The notes beneath the pieces are model-generated. The model did not search any database and was not told where the DNA came from. It worked only from the letters and a program-made list of their open reading frames with translations. From NCBI GenBank assembly GCA_018466975.1, contig CM031561.1, forward strand, positions 5,022,001 through 5,086,000: 64,000 nucleotides of DNA. Direction: 5' to 3'. Below are positions 10,871-21,891 of this stretch, one piece after another. The stretch is from Sparassis latifolia. Lineage: Eukaryota; Basidiomycota; Agaricomycetes; Polyporales; Sparassidaceae. How positions within the stretch are numbered: position 1 is the first letter of the stretch; each line of letters starts with the position of its first letter. Made by a program: the position numbers and the translations under genes.

Positions 10871-11909
10871 CTACTCACTCGACAACAGCGCTGTCACATC
10901 CCGAACATAATCCAGTGTGATCACGTTGCCGGGGCCGAGTTCAGGATCCCACTGGCGAAACTTCTCGTACGCCCATTTCCAGCGCTTCCGAACGGTGGTG
11001 ATCGTTCATGAGAAGAACGATCACACAGGCAAAGAGAACTCACAAGGAACCTTTTCAACTCTTTGTCCTTTGGCAGCACAGACTTCCATTCCTCGTCACT
11101 GGCACAGAAGATGCGCCATGAGTCGAGCGCGTATGGACCGCATCCAGGAAGGTGAGAGACTGGTGTCCGCTTATAATCTGTCTGTTCAGCAACCACATTT
11201 TGGCCGCCGTTGGCTACTACGGAACTATACAAGGTTGTCTTACACCTCGATTTGCGCAGGAGATCGGGCCTGGGAGGATCGTTTATGTACATTCGAGATA
11301 ATGTGATCAGCCGTTCTGAGCGTATATTACTCAGTCCGAGTGTCCTGATAATTTCCTCCACTGCATCCTGGGGGGCTGGAGAGGGTAAGTCGTGCAGCAT
11401 GGAGGCAGAATAGACTCTCCCAACCTACGGCGAAATCCCGTGGTGTCGGCCATATCTTCATGAGGTTGAAGAACACCGGGACCGCCTTTGCTCCTGTTGT
11501 CTTGTTGAGCAACATGACGGCGCACAAGACTTTCCACGGATCATGTGCAACATAATCTGAAAGCCATGATGAACTCAGGGCCTAGCGACCGAGAAGAATC
11601 CGTCACTCACCTTGAATGAGTATGGGCTTTGCAAAGTACAGCTCGTCGAAGGCTGAAAGGAAGTCCTGACTGTAGTACTTGAACCCAGGGAGTTCGAGAA
11701 GGGACTGGTATTGCGTAGGCGGGCATTCCGGAGCCGTACCGCTGTCGACGGAAGTCTTTTGCACGCGTTCAGGCGAGAAATAAGCAGATGTGTACAGAAT
11801 TTCGGGAGACTTTTCGCGTCGTCAACGAACAGGCGGCGCCGGGAAATAGGGCGAGCGCCGAGCGCAATGCAGCACAGTGTGAAGCACGCCTAGCCTTGCT
11901 GGGCGCCAT
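10871..11909 (-). pseudogene. MBD4-type DNA glycosylase, left copy, N-terminal frameshift
   Basis: This is the minus-strand counterpart of the intact gene at 57761-58792, with the same four-exon layout. The HhH-GPD core is present: LCAVMLLNKTTGAKAVPVFF is the DPW-type helix region, and LPGCGPYALDSWRIFC is the helix-hairpin-helix with the catalytic Asp. Near 11859 this copy has seven extra bases within GCGCTCGGCGCTCG relative to the right copy. That shifts the frame about 20 codons after the start codon. A later internal start could still give the catalytic core, so loss of function is likely but not certain. The large gene converges on it from the plus strand, with its stop about 360 bp away. 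Confidence 0.75.
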
Positions 11910-12026
11910 CGTCGCAGGCGTTCCAGACAGCGCTCGGGAAGGAGGCGTGTGACCTGCGTGACGGCAGCGACGGGCCTTTACACCGACAACCCGGCGTTCC
12001 TAACTGGGACCCATGCCGGTAATACT

Positions 12027-12046
12027 CCACCACCACCACCACCACC
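12027..12046 (+). repeat. CCA trinucleotide microsatellite
   Basis: A run of CCA/CAC triplets of about seven units lies just outside the left two-gene unit. Confidence 0.85.
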
Positions 12047-12147
12047 CTCTGCATTCGCCGCACACACTGAGCTATCCGCAAGTACTGTCAGTGAATTTAC
12101 TCACGTCGACACCCAGCGCTCAATCCACTCGCAGTCCCTACGTGTCG

Positions 12148-12218
12148 GACTCGCCACGGTCGCCTTGACATGCACCCGCGCGACAGACAGGAGGCAAGGC
12201 GATGCTGTTCAGGCGGGG
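12148..12218 (+). repeat. 71-bp dispersed repeat, copy 2
   Basis: Matches 3198-3268 in the same orientation with about six mismatches. It lies about 175 bp beyond the border of the left two-gene unit, while copy 1 lies beyond the foldback element on the other side. Confidence 0.75.
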
Positions 12219-14434
12219 GTTGGGAGATCGACGGTTCGTGCATACACCGCGCTGCACTGCCGATCTGCTAACTGGCGCTACGTGCGCATCTGAAGGAGCA
12301 TACGATGTGGTGCGCATGGTGTGTGGCACGAGGCGCATCGACGTGTACCAATGTGCGCTGGCGGATCATGGTCAGGACCTCCGCGGGCCTGGTGGAGGAG
12401 GACCTCGTGGATCGTGCCGACCCGAACGATGTCGAGGAGGCGAGGGTCCAGCGCGGGAACCGGTGCATGTCTTGCCTGTGGGCCCAAGTGTGGAGCGGCC
12501 GAGAGCGTCGTGCCGCGATGTTGTCGCAGGTTTACTCGATCGCTATTGAGATCAATGTAAATGGACCATCCATCGAGGCCGCTGCCGAGCGCGGAGGGGG
12601 GAATCTCTGCCTGCCTCTTGACGATATCAGCGGAACGCGTGCGATAGGGCGGTGGACTCACTGCTCGCGAGCCGGAGCGAACACGTCTTGGCGAGGGCGA
12701 GCCAGATCTGCGCGACATCCGCCTGCGGGTCGTAGATGGCGACGAACGCGCGCTCGAACAGGAAGTCGCGATCGCGGGCGACTCACGCGGATCTTGCATG
12801 TCCGCCTTGCGGATGATTGTGTCGAAGAGGGTGTCTACGACGGTCTTGGAGAAGCACTAGGAGATCTTTGGTACCCGAGCACACAGCGATCTGCCGCCAC
12901 ACCGCGGTAAGCTCTCGGAGAGGTATAACAGGTCGGGGATATTCTTCTGGAAGCACGACCCCTCCAGAGCGCGAGAATTTGGGCCCAATGCGCAGGCCCA
13001 TCAAACCTGACGCGGACGGCATACGCAAGCTGTTTGACGTTGGCCCCCGTCGCGTCATCAGTCGCGTTAGTTGAGTCGATCCGATGTGCGAGCATCGCGT
13101 GTGCGGCTACTGCGACGAGCATCACAACCGTGGCCTGTTCCTCTGTATTCAGCTAGCAAGTTCTTCCCCCGTGTACGAGTTAATCTTTGTGGCGTGCTTT
13201 ATGACTTCTGCCCAGATTCTCTTTTGGCTGGAAAAGTGCGACATCAGTTAATGCTGTTTAAGCATTAGAGGGTTTACTATAATAGTGTATAATATATCCA
13301 ATAGGTGTGGTGTCCTTGTTTCTGCCGACCACGTATTTGTAGAGCTACTGTCAGATGAGTCCATGATCATGAGTAGACTCGTTAACCAGCCTCTAGTATA
13401 TAGGAAGAAAGAGTCGTTCCATAGATCATGAGACCATATCCAGAAGAGTGGTGCTCTGAGTCGAGTAGATGCTGGATTAGACATTGGCGTATCAAAGTCA
13501 TAAGCTCGGGTCCTATGTCCTTGATACCAGATAGTACAAGTGGCTTTCATGGATCTGGGCGCCGAACCGCACATCGTGCAGCGCAGGCTATCCACGCCCT
13601 GTGCAGCAGCCCGTTCTCCGGGTGCGCAGAGGCGAGCGCGGCGAGGTTTGCGCGAGGCAGTTAAAGGTCGTCGATGTATCCCGATAGGACGGTGACGAAG
13701 AGCGCGCACGATGGGCTGGTGAACCCATCGCGCAGTCCAGACTTGACGAACGTGCTCCCCCTTCATCACAGAGACCGGGGGATGCGCAGCGAGCGCAGTG
13801 GGCGGCGAGCTCTTTCAGGACGTCCACCGCATGTACTGCACGGCAGGTGGGAGAGAATCCTTATGAGCCCATCGGGGCGTGAAGTCCAGTTACAGAGAGG
13901 TGCATGCGGCGTGATGATACCGCGCGAGCGAGTTCTCCGAGTGGAGTCACGAGCCGCCGGCATCGGCCCCCTCGGAGTTCCGCGGGTCACTTCCATTTCC
14001 AGCGAGAACTTATTCAACGCCAACGTTACCGATCAGCTTGGAGACTCAGTACGTCGTATATCTTCTCGATTCTGCATACAGACTGGCTACGCATGAGTTC
14101 GCCTTCATAGATATCATGGAAGTGAACCGGAGCAACCACTCCAGCTCGGAATCGCGGATCCAGTGGCGGCTTGCCAGTGTGAAGTGTCATCAACAAGAGA
14201 ATCTATCCCTATATGGAAGTGTCTTTGTGTCCTAAATTATGGGTGCCGGCGCAAGCGTTGCCATCTTATGGGAATCAAACCCTATTTGGCTTCAAATGCC
14301 ATTGTCCTTGCCTCGTGCCGTTGCTTCAGATCGGGCCCTAGGACTCATGCGCCTGAATAGCCTGCGGATCTTAGCAATAGATCTACGCTTTGATCGAATT
14401 CATGCTGCGGTTGGACACAGTCCGGTCTCCTGCG

Positions 14435-14442
14435 TATAAATA
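14435..14442 (+). promoter_or_regulatory. TATA box
   Basis: TATAAATA stands about 170 bp before the ATG at 14612, in a pyrimidine-rich context typical of fungal promoters. A second TATATATAA lies at 14525-14533, about 80 bp before the same ATG and better placed for a short leader. Confidence 0.45.
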
Positions 14443-14611
14443 CCCAGGTCTGTTGCTCTCCTTTTCCCCATCGCCTCTCCCTTCTCCATTGTGCCACGCG
14501 GACAGTTCGGTGCCTCTTCCCGGGTATATATAATCTGGTGCACAGCGCGTTTCTTGCCATCGCCTCTCTCTTTCTTTCCCTCACATACCCTCGCCCTTCA
14601 ACCTCAATCCT

Positions 14612-14907
14612 ATGACGCTCCCGCCCTCCCTATCGCAGCGGAAGCGCGTTCATCGTTGGGCGATCATCCTGAGTGGACTTTCGAACGAAGAGCGCAGGCG
14701 ATGTGTGCTAGTCTCATGCATGTTCCGATATGCAAGTGAGTTTCTGCCGCTTTCGTCATTTTGTGGGATATGAAGGACGGTGCCTCTCGCTACATACTGA
14801 TGATATCTGTGTCTGTTCCACTATGCGTCAGTCTATCTTTCTGCCTCCCACCTCCTCAACAACAACTATAGCGGATCCTCAAGCCACCTTGCCCAAGCTG
14901 CTGTATG
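14612..14907 (+). CDS. Short two-exon gene or 5' gene fragment
   Basis: Exon 1 (14612-14735) encodes MTLPPSLSQRKRVHRWAIIL, then SGLSNEERRRCVLVSCMFRY. A donor GTGAGT follows and the acceptor is at 14831. Exon 2 runs to a stop at 14905, giving IYLSASHLLNNNYSGSSSHL and a few more residues. The product is about 65 residues. Splice phase is consistent and a TATA box precedes it. The first exon looks like the start of a longer basidiomycete protein that I cannot name with confidence, so this may be a truncated gene followed by repeats. Confidence 0.45.
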
Positions 14908-15231
14908 ACCACGGCGGAGGTCGAACATCAAGGGTAAGTCTTCTTCCACATCGTTATTCGCCGCCTGTACTCAGCGATGCCCTGGCCCCACCGTAGGTCA
15001 CTCAAGCGTTCTCAACTACAAACTTGGACAAAGGCGACACAATGGCGCGACTACTTCGTCGTTGACTGAGTTCAGCTTCAACTCTGGCGAGGGTGGCCAC
15101 CAATGTGACCATATCAACACTCTGCCTTTCGACAACGGTGTTGAAGTTTTGACTGGCAACAGGTGGGTGGGCTGGCCATGGTGGCATTCTCTCCCTCCGG
15201 CGACACTCTTTCCCTCTTGCTACACTCTTAC

Positions 15232-15288
15232 CCTCTGGCGACGGTCTCAGCCTCTGGCGACGGTCTCATCCTCTGGCGACGGTTCTCT
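15232..15288 (+). repeat. 19-bp minisatellite, three copies
   Basis: CCTCTGGCGACGGTCTCAG is repeated at 15232, 15251 and 15270 with one or two changes. Degenerate forms precede it from about 15190. Confidence 0.85.
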
Positions 15289-15401
15289 TCTGTTGGTGAT
15301 ATACTTTCTTCTTTTTCCACTTCCCATTCCCACCCTCCTGTAGCTTTCCTTTTGTTTTGTGACTGTTGTCGACAATCGCGTGGAAAGACCCCCCCGAGGG
15401 C

Positions 15402-15478
15402 TGGCGCGGGCCTCTACGTGGTCCTCGGGACGAGTACCCCGTCGCCTTCGTGCGGCGGGCGAAACCAACTCGCGCCAA
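15402..15478 (+). repeat. Dispersed repeat family R2, copy A
   Basis: Shares TACGTGGTCCTCGGGA, AGTACCCCGTCG and AAACCAACTCGCGCC with copies at 16305-16480 and 17654-17836. All three copies are on the plus strand. Confidence 0.7.
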
Positions 15479-15658
15479 ACGTGAACCTCGCCTGAATCCA
15501 AGGTGTGTCCCTTGATTTGATCCTCTCATTTTCATGGACTGATATTTAGCCGTTTAGGTCCAAGACGGCCCTCGACACTCCGGTTGCAAGATGTCGGTCG
15601 GATCATCGCCATTCGGATTGCAAGACCACTACAAGGTGTTCACCAACATCGACGACTA

Positions 15659-16165
15659 GCGTATGGACCCTGTAAACCCTTCATAAGGGCGAGATCGACG
15701 GAGAGCCGGTGTGCAACGATGTGGGCATTTCATGCCTTCTGGTGCACACCACCATGGCTTTCTGTGACTGGTCGGCAGGTCGCTTTTCGTTCTTTGTTGC
15801 TTGCAAGGCGAGCGCAAGTTGTTCGTCAGCATCATTGACTAGCGTGTGGTCCCTGCAAACCCTTCATAAGGGCGAGATATCGGCGGAGAGCCGGTGTGCA
15901 ACGATGTGGGCATTTCATGCCTTCCGCACACCACCATGGCTTTCTGTGACTGATCTGGCAGGTCGCTTTTCATTCGGTGTTGGCTGCAAGCTATTCGTCA
16001 GCATCAACGACTAGCGTATGGACCCTGTAAACCCTTCTTCAAGGGCGAGATCGACGGAGAGCCGGTGTGCAACGATGTGGGCATTTCATGCCTTCCGCAC
16101 ACCACCATGGCTTTCTGTGACTGGTCGGCAGGTCGCTTTTCGTTCGGTGCTGGCTGCAGGTTTGT
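15659..16165 (+). repeat. Tandem triplication of a 170-183-bp unit
   Basis: Units begin at 15659, 15842 and 16014. Each starts GCGT(A/G)TGG(A/T)CCCTG and contains GAGCCGGTGTGCAACGATGT and CACCATGGCTTTCTGTGACT. Lengths are about 183 and 172 bp, and the third fades near 16165. In one frame the units encode CNDVGISCL...TTMAFCDWSAGRFSF, but frames differ between units and contain stops. The coding origin is therefore uncertain. Confidence 0.8.
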
Positions 16166-16304
16166 GCGAGCCTTGCGGTTGTCCTCGGCGGAAGACAAGG
16201 TGAGGTTTTTAGTTCATTTCGTCTACGCTTTGATTAACAATGCTACAGTGTCGATGGACAAGAACCATGCAAGGCAACGTGAACGTAGAAGGCTTCCAAG
16301 GACT

Positions 16305-16480
16305 CCATATTCAATATGCATTGCGGTAACAGGAACCTCCAGGTGCGTCCATTACAACCCCTCTTTTCTCGAGGGCGGGCAGTGCTTGCGATGCAGGCGC
16401 TGTCCGGGTGCGGACCTTTACGTGGTCCTCGGGATAAGTACCCCGTCGTCTCCGGGTGGCGGGGGAAACCAACTCGCACC
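16305..16480 (+). repeat. Dispersed repeat family R2, copy B
   Basis: Begins CCATATTCAATATGCA and ends in AAACCAACTCGCACC. It is closest to copy C at 17654-17836. One frame reads CRRCPGADLYVVLGISTP, and copy C gives the matching CRHCPGADLCVVLGIST, so the unit may derive from a repeated exon. No intact gene is visible. Confidence 0.7.
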
Positions 16481-17653
16481 GAAATTGAGGTTTGCTTCAA
16501 TTTCCATCCACCGTTGTTTGCTGAATATCCCTCGGCATTCTAGACATTTGGTTTTCGATGTCGTGCGTCTCGAGAAATTGCATTGAATAAAGGTACGTTC
16601 TTGATCGTGTTATCTCGTGCACTAACAAATGACTATCTTCAGCCCAGACTGAGGATGGCCGTTGCCTTCCCTGTCGCACGGTGAGCACGAGGTGTCAGCC
16701 AGCGTCGAGATCCTTCCTCGAGGGAGACCGGCGGAACGACCCGGTGCGGCCTGATGACGGCACTTGTTGCCTCCGCGCACCGTAGAGCTCTCCGTGTCTG
16801 GTCGGAAGCTTGCTCTTTTATCGGCGTTGGCTGGCGCATCGCGCTCACCTTGCGGTTGCCTTCAAGGGGAGACGGATCCGCGGAAGGAAACCTTGGGACC
16901 TCATCAAGGTGCGCTGTCTCTCTTCTGGCTAACCGTTGTTTGTAGCTGCGAAGCTGTCAGTGCGCGTGCTTATATCATGTTTCTCATCTCTGGGCTACAC
17001 TTGCTATGACGACTGCTCCTACCCTATTCGCTCTGGAGTTAGTGTTCTCTGGCGACTCTCGCGGCCCCTTGCGCATATTGGTTCTAGTATCTGTGAAGGT
17101 GAGTACCCGGCGGGCGGCTCGGATTCACTTTGGCGACATAGGAAAGGTAAGTCAACGATAGCTCGAATCGACTCTGACGATATGGCTCTTGAGTAACGCC
17201 ACTCGAGTCTTCGGCAACTGGTCTGTGGCGACTCCAAGGCGACGGTTTATACTCTGCTTTATCGTTATTATCTGTGCCTGTTTACTACTTGTGCTTGTCT
17301 ATCTGGCAACTGTTGTATGTCGGTGAGCGCTGTGGCATGATGTCATCTTTGTTTCGTTTGATTTTGCCAGAATGAATTCACAAGTTCGGACGCTATGTGA
17401 TGTCGCAGCAATTAAACGATTTTTATGTGTGGTTATTGGTGAGCGCTCTGTTCTCTAGAGTTCGGCGATGCTCTGTGTCATTCTTCTGCTTGACATGTCA
17501 GTTGAACGCACGCGCAACGAAACGTTCCATCTGAAAGCTGCTGCGATTCAACAAGTAATTTTTTTCGGGTGAGCACCCTCGTCGTGAGTTGGGGAGCGTG
17601 CCGCCGCAGTCGTCCGCTCTCACATTAGTTGAATGTAGAATTGTGACACGACC

Positions 17654-17836
17654 GCCATATTCAATATGCACTGCGTCAAATGGCACGCAATGCGAGAGCC
17701 TCCAGGTGCGTCATTTTCTTTCCCGAGGACGGGCAGCGCTTGCGATGCAGGCACTGTCCGGGCGCGGACCTTTGCGTGGTCCTCGGGATAAGTACCTCGT
17801 TGCTTCCTCGCAGCGGGGGAAACCAACTCGCGCCGC
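17654..17836 (+). repeat. Dispersed repeat family R2, copy C
   Basis: Copy of 16305-16480, starting with the same CCATATTCAATATGCA. GGCACGCAATGCGAGAGCCT replaces part of copy B. Confidence 0.7.
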
Positions 17837-19086
17837 ACTTCATGTATGATTTCTTTCTTATCTCATTTTCTCATGTGGTTCCTCCTTGCCGAATAGTTCG
17901 GCGGCTGCAGCTGCAAAGAACGGTGAGTCTGATACACCGCTGCCATCCTTTTTCTGCCTGACCAAGAGCGGGCAACTGATGCTCGCTCTGCCATCCAGTG
18001 CTCCCACAAGATACTGTCGATATTGGTTTTTGACACTCGGTTGCTCAATGCCTGTATTTCGCCATTTCTTTTACTCGACGGCGATGATTGCACTGACTGC
18101 TTGTGGATACATTGACCTTGGTCACTTCTCTTTCGGCTTAATCGTGTCACTAGCTCAGCGCTGTCTAGCGGCGGCTGACTGCAACGTTTTGAAAATGCAA
18201 AGGGACGGTAAGCGTACACTGTGAAATATCTGTATGAGTGCTCTTATTGAAGTAGGCCGTTGTGCATTCTATCTCTGCGGTGACCGGGCTTTTCTACGAT
18301 GGAACCCCGGGTTCTAGGAGTCAGTTCACGTAGACCTGGTACGTCTGTGGCAACGTTGTTGTTCCAATGATCTTTGAGTTCAAGTTGACTCGTTATCGTT
18401 GCTCCGCTTTCTGTCTACGGCTGTCTATTTCTGAGTATGGCGACACGTTTGGCGTTCTCAAACTTGGCTGTCCCCTGCACCTCTATCCCCATCAACATTG
18501 TAATGATTCAGGTCTTCCCTCTGTTCGACACTGCAACCTCTGAGCTATGACATCTGGATCTCATATGTATACAAGGATGGTGTCGTCAGTTAGTATTCTA
18601 GCTGTAGAAATGTTCCATGAGGCAGAACGATCCTAGCGGGAACGGTGATACGACATACGGAATGAATATTAGCGACTCCTGATCATGAGCCTGGAGCATA
18701 CTTAAGTCTCTTCTAAGCTTGTAGTACACACATCACGTAAGGCCTACTTCAACTATCGTCACGGCGTGACACATCAGGTGCCTCAGCCAAAGTCTGTCAC
18801 GGTGGCGCGAGGAAAGGCGTGAATTTGGAGCACGAGCAGTCTAAATCCTCCATCCCTCCCCCAAAATAAAGTAATCTGTTTCTGTAAATAAATCCCAAAA
18901 ATGATTTTCTACAAAGTTACAGAAGCAGATTTTTTGATGCTTGTCCTGTGCATGGAGAATTTAGCCATTCAGTGCAAATTCAGTGTGTCTCTCCCCGGAA
19001 GCGTGACAAAAAGGTCACGTGATAGTAGTCGAGGATGAGGAAGTGGGAGGCTATATCTTAGGCTGGTACGGCACCCCGAGCAACTC
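17837..19086. other. Intergenic, no gene seen
   Basis: No convincing exon chain is present. The last 250 bases before the HNH gene are A/T-richer and likely hold its promoter, but I see no clear TATA box. Confidence 0.5.
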
Positions 19087-20406
19087 ATGTCTGGTGAACC
19101 CCTCCCTCCCAACCCATACACTGGGCCGGAGGAGGCCGCATACAACACCTGTCGCTACCTGGAAAGTCTCCTTGACTGGAGCGAGGTAGTAGCTGATCAG
19201 GTTCGTACGAGCAAGAGAACGCCACAGTTGTGCGGACGTCTCCTGGGATACATGATGTTAGAGGCACCCACTCCCCAAGGTCGCCTCAACGTGGCGAGGG
19301 AAATCCAAACGTGTGTATCAGCCTCCAATACCCAAGACCTGTTGGCAGCCCTCGCGCAGTTTTATGAGGACCACTTCATTCGTGTCTGTAAGTCAGCTCG
19401 TGCAAGTATCGACAATATTGTGTCCCGATATGCTGATACTCCGGACTTGCAGTCAAATCTGCGAAAGGACCCACACCTACGGTGTCGATGCATCCTTCCC
19501 GGCCGTCATTCGACCTGACCGCTGAGGAGAAGAATCTGCTGCTCAAGGAGGCTCCTCAGGACCACAGGGCCGCCAAATTGCTTGTAAGTTGTCATCTTGC
19601 CTGGTGGCCTTCCATCTGATTTGAATACTCCATCTCACTGGTGAGTGTCTCATTCGCGATAACTATCGATGCGTCGTCACAGGAAAATACGATGCTTCCA
19701 CATATAAGAGCATGCGCCTGAAGGATAAAACTTTCATATCCCCAGCCCCTGTCGGGTATACAGAGCTCGCACATATAATTGCCGAATCGACGAACACAAA
19801 TATCCAGGGGGGTGGTTCAAAGGTGCGGTTTTACTCCCAAGTACTGCTCTGTCTTCGCCTGATAGGAGCTGCTCGACTCAGCGAAAATATGCTGCCTCCG
19901 CGTGGGCGGTTCTGGAACGTTTTGGCAGGGTCAACGTTGTTGACGACGAATTAAATGGGGAAGGAATCCATCGCCTTCCAAATGTGATGACTATGTCTCT
20001 GGATGCTCATAGAGCCTTTGACAATCTTGACATATGGTTCGAAGAAATTGTGCGTCCCAATTTATACTTGTTCGACAGTGGGGTTGAACAGTCAGATGAT
20101 TAGGGCAACGATCGCTATCGTCTGTGTGCAGAAAGCAATACAATTTTGGCTGCAGCTGGTGTTGACATTAATAACCCTGTAGTCCAGCTCACGACTACCG
20201 ATGTTGACCTTCACCTGCCTGATGCCCGTCTCCTTCGCCTCCTCGCGACATGCGCCAAGGTGTCCCGTCTTTCTGGGGCAGGAGAGTATATAGATGCGAT
20301 CCTCAGAGACATGGAGGAGCTGAAAGTATTGGCTTCTGATGGTGGCTCTGCTCATGTGTTGCTGGATGCACTACTTCACAGTGGCAGACAAGTTGCTGTC
20401 CATTGA
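19087..20406 (+). CDS. HNH endonuclease domain protein (basidiomycete type)
   Basis: Five exons, 19087-19387, 19453-19583, 19646-19822, 19882-20049 and 20104-20406, join in phase to 359 residues. The HNH core reads CLIRDNYRCVVTGKYD, then TELAHIIAEST (the HNH histidine), then GIHRLPNVMTMSLDAHRAFD and LDIWFEE. This is the standard order of the HNH_2 proteins that are expanded in agaricomycetes. The C-terminal helical tail (LLATCAKVSRLSGAGEYIDA, then MEELKVLASDGGSAHVLLDA) is also typical. Removing the 54-nt intron 20050-20103 takes out an in-frame TAG, which supports the model. Cellular role is unknown; members are often near mobile DNA. A predicted ADP-ribose hydrolase lies 520 bp downstream on the same strand. 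Confidence 0.85.
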
Positions 20407-20925
20407 AGTCCCTCTGAATTACTGTCTTAGATAGTTAGTAGTTCACCCTTTATGTTTGTGTTGTGCAACTATTCTCGCTGTGTACATTTTGCCTAGAATG
20501 TCCAGGTGTCACGTCACATCCAAGTTATACCAGCTGTGCATAGGCTTTCAATTTGGGAAACTGGTACATGGCAGGTGTCGCGGCTGATGGTCACGACAAG
20601 TGGATGAGAGACATTCGTACTCGATCGCTATATATGGCAGGTTGATTCGGTAACAACAAGCCACCTCGATTCCGAGTCACTCTCACTCATGTAACGCAAC
20701 GTCCACCGGAATCTCTAGAATAACTATTGTAATACTAGAACGGTACGTTAGACATATGATCTCGTAAGGTTCGGGCTTTAAGGTTCAAGAGTTCTTGCAT
20801 ATTGCAGATTTATTGGACTTGGGAGTCATAACACGGTGAAATCGGCGAGTTTGGTCGGGCGTAGTGGCCAGACAGTACGTTCTAACGTATACAATTTTGA
20901 CGTGATATACTCATTTTTAGGCTGT

Positions 20926-21891
20926 ATGACGAACACCTTTGACAAGCGGCGTAGGCGACTGAAAGAGATCGCCGAAAGCACCCTAGAAGCCATCGAGCAA
21001 GGGTCTTTCTCTCTCAACAACGTTACTCACGACCTGAACTCTCGGATTGTGCGTGCAAAGAAGAATACACGATATTACGCTCCAGACTCCCTGCTTTCCA
21101 GATGGTCCTCACTTTCTCCGCCACGGAGGTCGCCCCAAACGCCGACCAAAGTCTCCCTGTTGGAGACGTCTACGCTGGAGGGTGCGCGGTGGTTATCCGC
21201 GACACACAGCGGAAACCGACCGGCTTCTCATGCCTCTGCAAAAATCGCCATTCTCAATTTTGCATCCGCGAAGAAGCCTGGCGGAGGCTTCAAGAGCGGC
21301 GCACAGGCGCAAGAAGAGTCCATTGCCCGCTCGTCCACGCTATACCCAACACTGATGACGCGCACCGGGCAGGAGTTTTACACGCTCCATCATCGCGACC
21401 AGAAGGGCGGGTATTACTCCCACGCGATGATCTACTCTCCTGGTGTCACGGTCTTCCGAGATGACGGCGGTGGATGGGTCGAGCCGCTGGATGTCGACGT
21501 GCTTACCAGTGCGGCCGTCAATGCTGGCGTCGCCCGACACACGCTGCACGGTCGCGTGGCGGGGCCTGCGGTGGAAGGAAAGATTGAGAAAGCCATGCGA
21601 GAGCGGATGGCACGGATTCTGTATCTCTTCGAGAGCAACAGAGCGACTTCGATTGTCCTAGGCAGCTTTGGGACGGGTGTATTCAGGAACAATGTCGCCG
21701 TTGTAGCAAACATTTGGGCCGACCTACTGCTTTCGGACGGAGCGAGGTTCAAAGATTCTTTTGACCACGTCGCGTTTGCAATACTGGGCAAACCGACGTT
21801 TGAGGAATTCCAGAAGGTCTTCGAGGACAGGAGGAAGAGTGGCCCGGATGGTTCAGACTCTGCAGACCAATCGAAGTTTGAAGATACATGA
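20926..21891 (+). CDS. Microbial-type poly(ADP-ribose) glycohydrolase (macrodomain)
   Basis: A single open frame of 321 residues from an ATG at 20926. An N-terminal helical region (MTNTFDKRRRRLKEIAESTL) precedes the macrodomain. The signature NFASAKKPGGGFKSGAQAQE continues with E-S, which is the GGG-x(6-8)-QEE motif of bacterial-type PARG (PARG_cat_N/DUF2263). That family hydrolyses ADP-ribose from proteins. Later motifs MIYSPGVTVFRDD and VLGSFGTGVFRNN (the phosphate-binding glycine loop) are also present. The frame stays open upstream to 20836 without an ATG; a 5' untranslated intron ending TTTTTAG at 20920 is likely. The gene looks intact. Confidence 0.9.
   Translation: MTNTFDKRRRRLKEIAESTLEAIEQGSFSLNNVTHDLNSRIVRAKKNTRYYAPDSLLSRWSSLSPPRRSPQTPTKVSLLETSTLEGARWLSATHSGNRPASHASAKIAILNFASAKKPGGGFKSGAQAQEESIARSSTLYPTLMTRTGQEFYTLHHRDQKGGYYSHAMIYSPGVTVFRDDGGGWVEPLDVDVLTSAAVNAGVARHTLHGRVAGPAVEGKIEKAMRERMARILYLFESNRATSIVLGSFGTGVFRNNVAVVANIWADLLLSDGARFKDSFDHVAFAILGKPTFEEFQKVFEDRRKSGPDGSDSADQSKFEDT

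Larger units (their letters stand above)
6664..11973 (+). repeat. Two-gene duplicated unit, left copy
   Basis: This about 5.31-kb segment is repeated in inverted orientation at 57689-63036. Identity appears well above 90 per cent in exons, introns and the intergenic space, and ends abruptly at both borders. One border is at TAAAGTTGC and the other follows GTGACCTGCGTGACGGC. The unit holds two convergent genes with about 170 bp before the large gene's start codon and about 65 bp before the glycosylase's. No transposase, LTR or obvious terminal inverted repeat was seen. It may be a segmental duplication or cargo of an unrecognised mobile element. Confidence 0.9.
11974..14434. other. Decayed DNA with coding remnants, no intact gene
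   Basis: Past the border of the left unit the sequence is GC-rich, with many short overlapping frames. On the minus strand, scattered pieces look protein-like but sit in different frames with stops: about 12.65-12.8 kb (FLFERAFVAIYDPQADVAQI), about 12.55-12.6 kb (SGLDGWSIYIDLNSDRVN), about 12.95-13.1 kb (RVRFDGPAHWAQILALW) and about 13.6-13.75 kb (DGFTSPSCALFVTVLSGYID). They may be exons of one old minus-strand gene, but I recognise no family. Confidence 0.4.

Noticed and set aside
15659..16165. CRISPR-like array
   Set aside because: The repeats are adjacent tandem units of 170-183 bp without spacers, in a eukaryotic context.
20050..20103. In-frame stop in the HNH gene as a sign of a pseudogene
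   Set aside because: A 54-nt GTGCGT...TAG intron removes it and keeps the frame.
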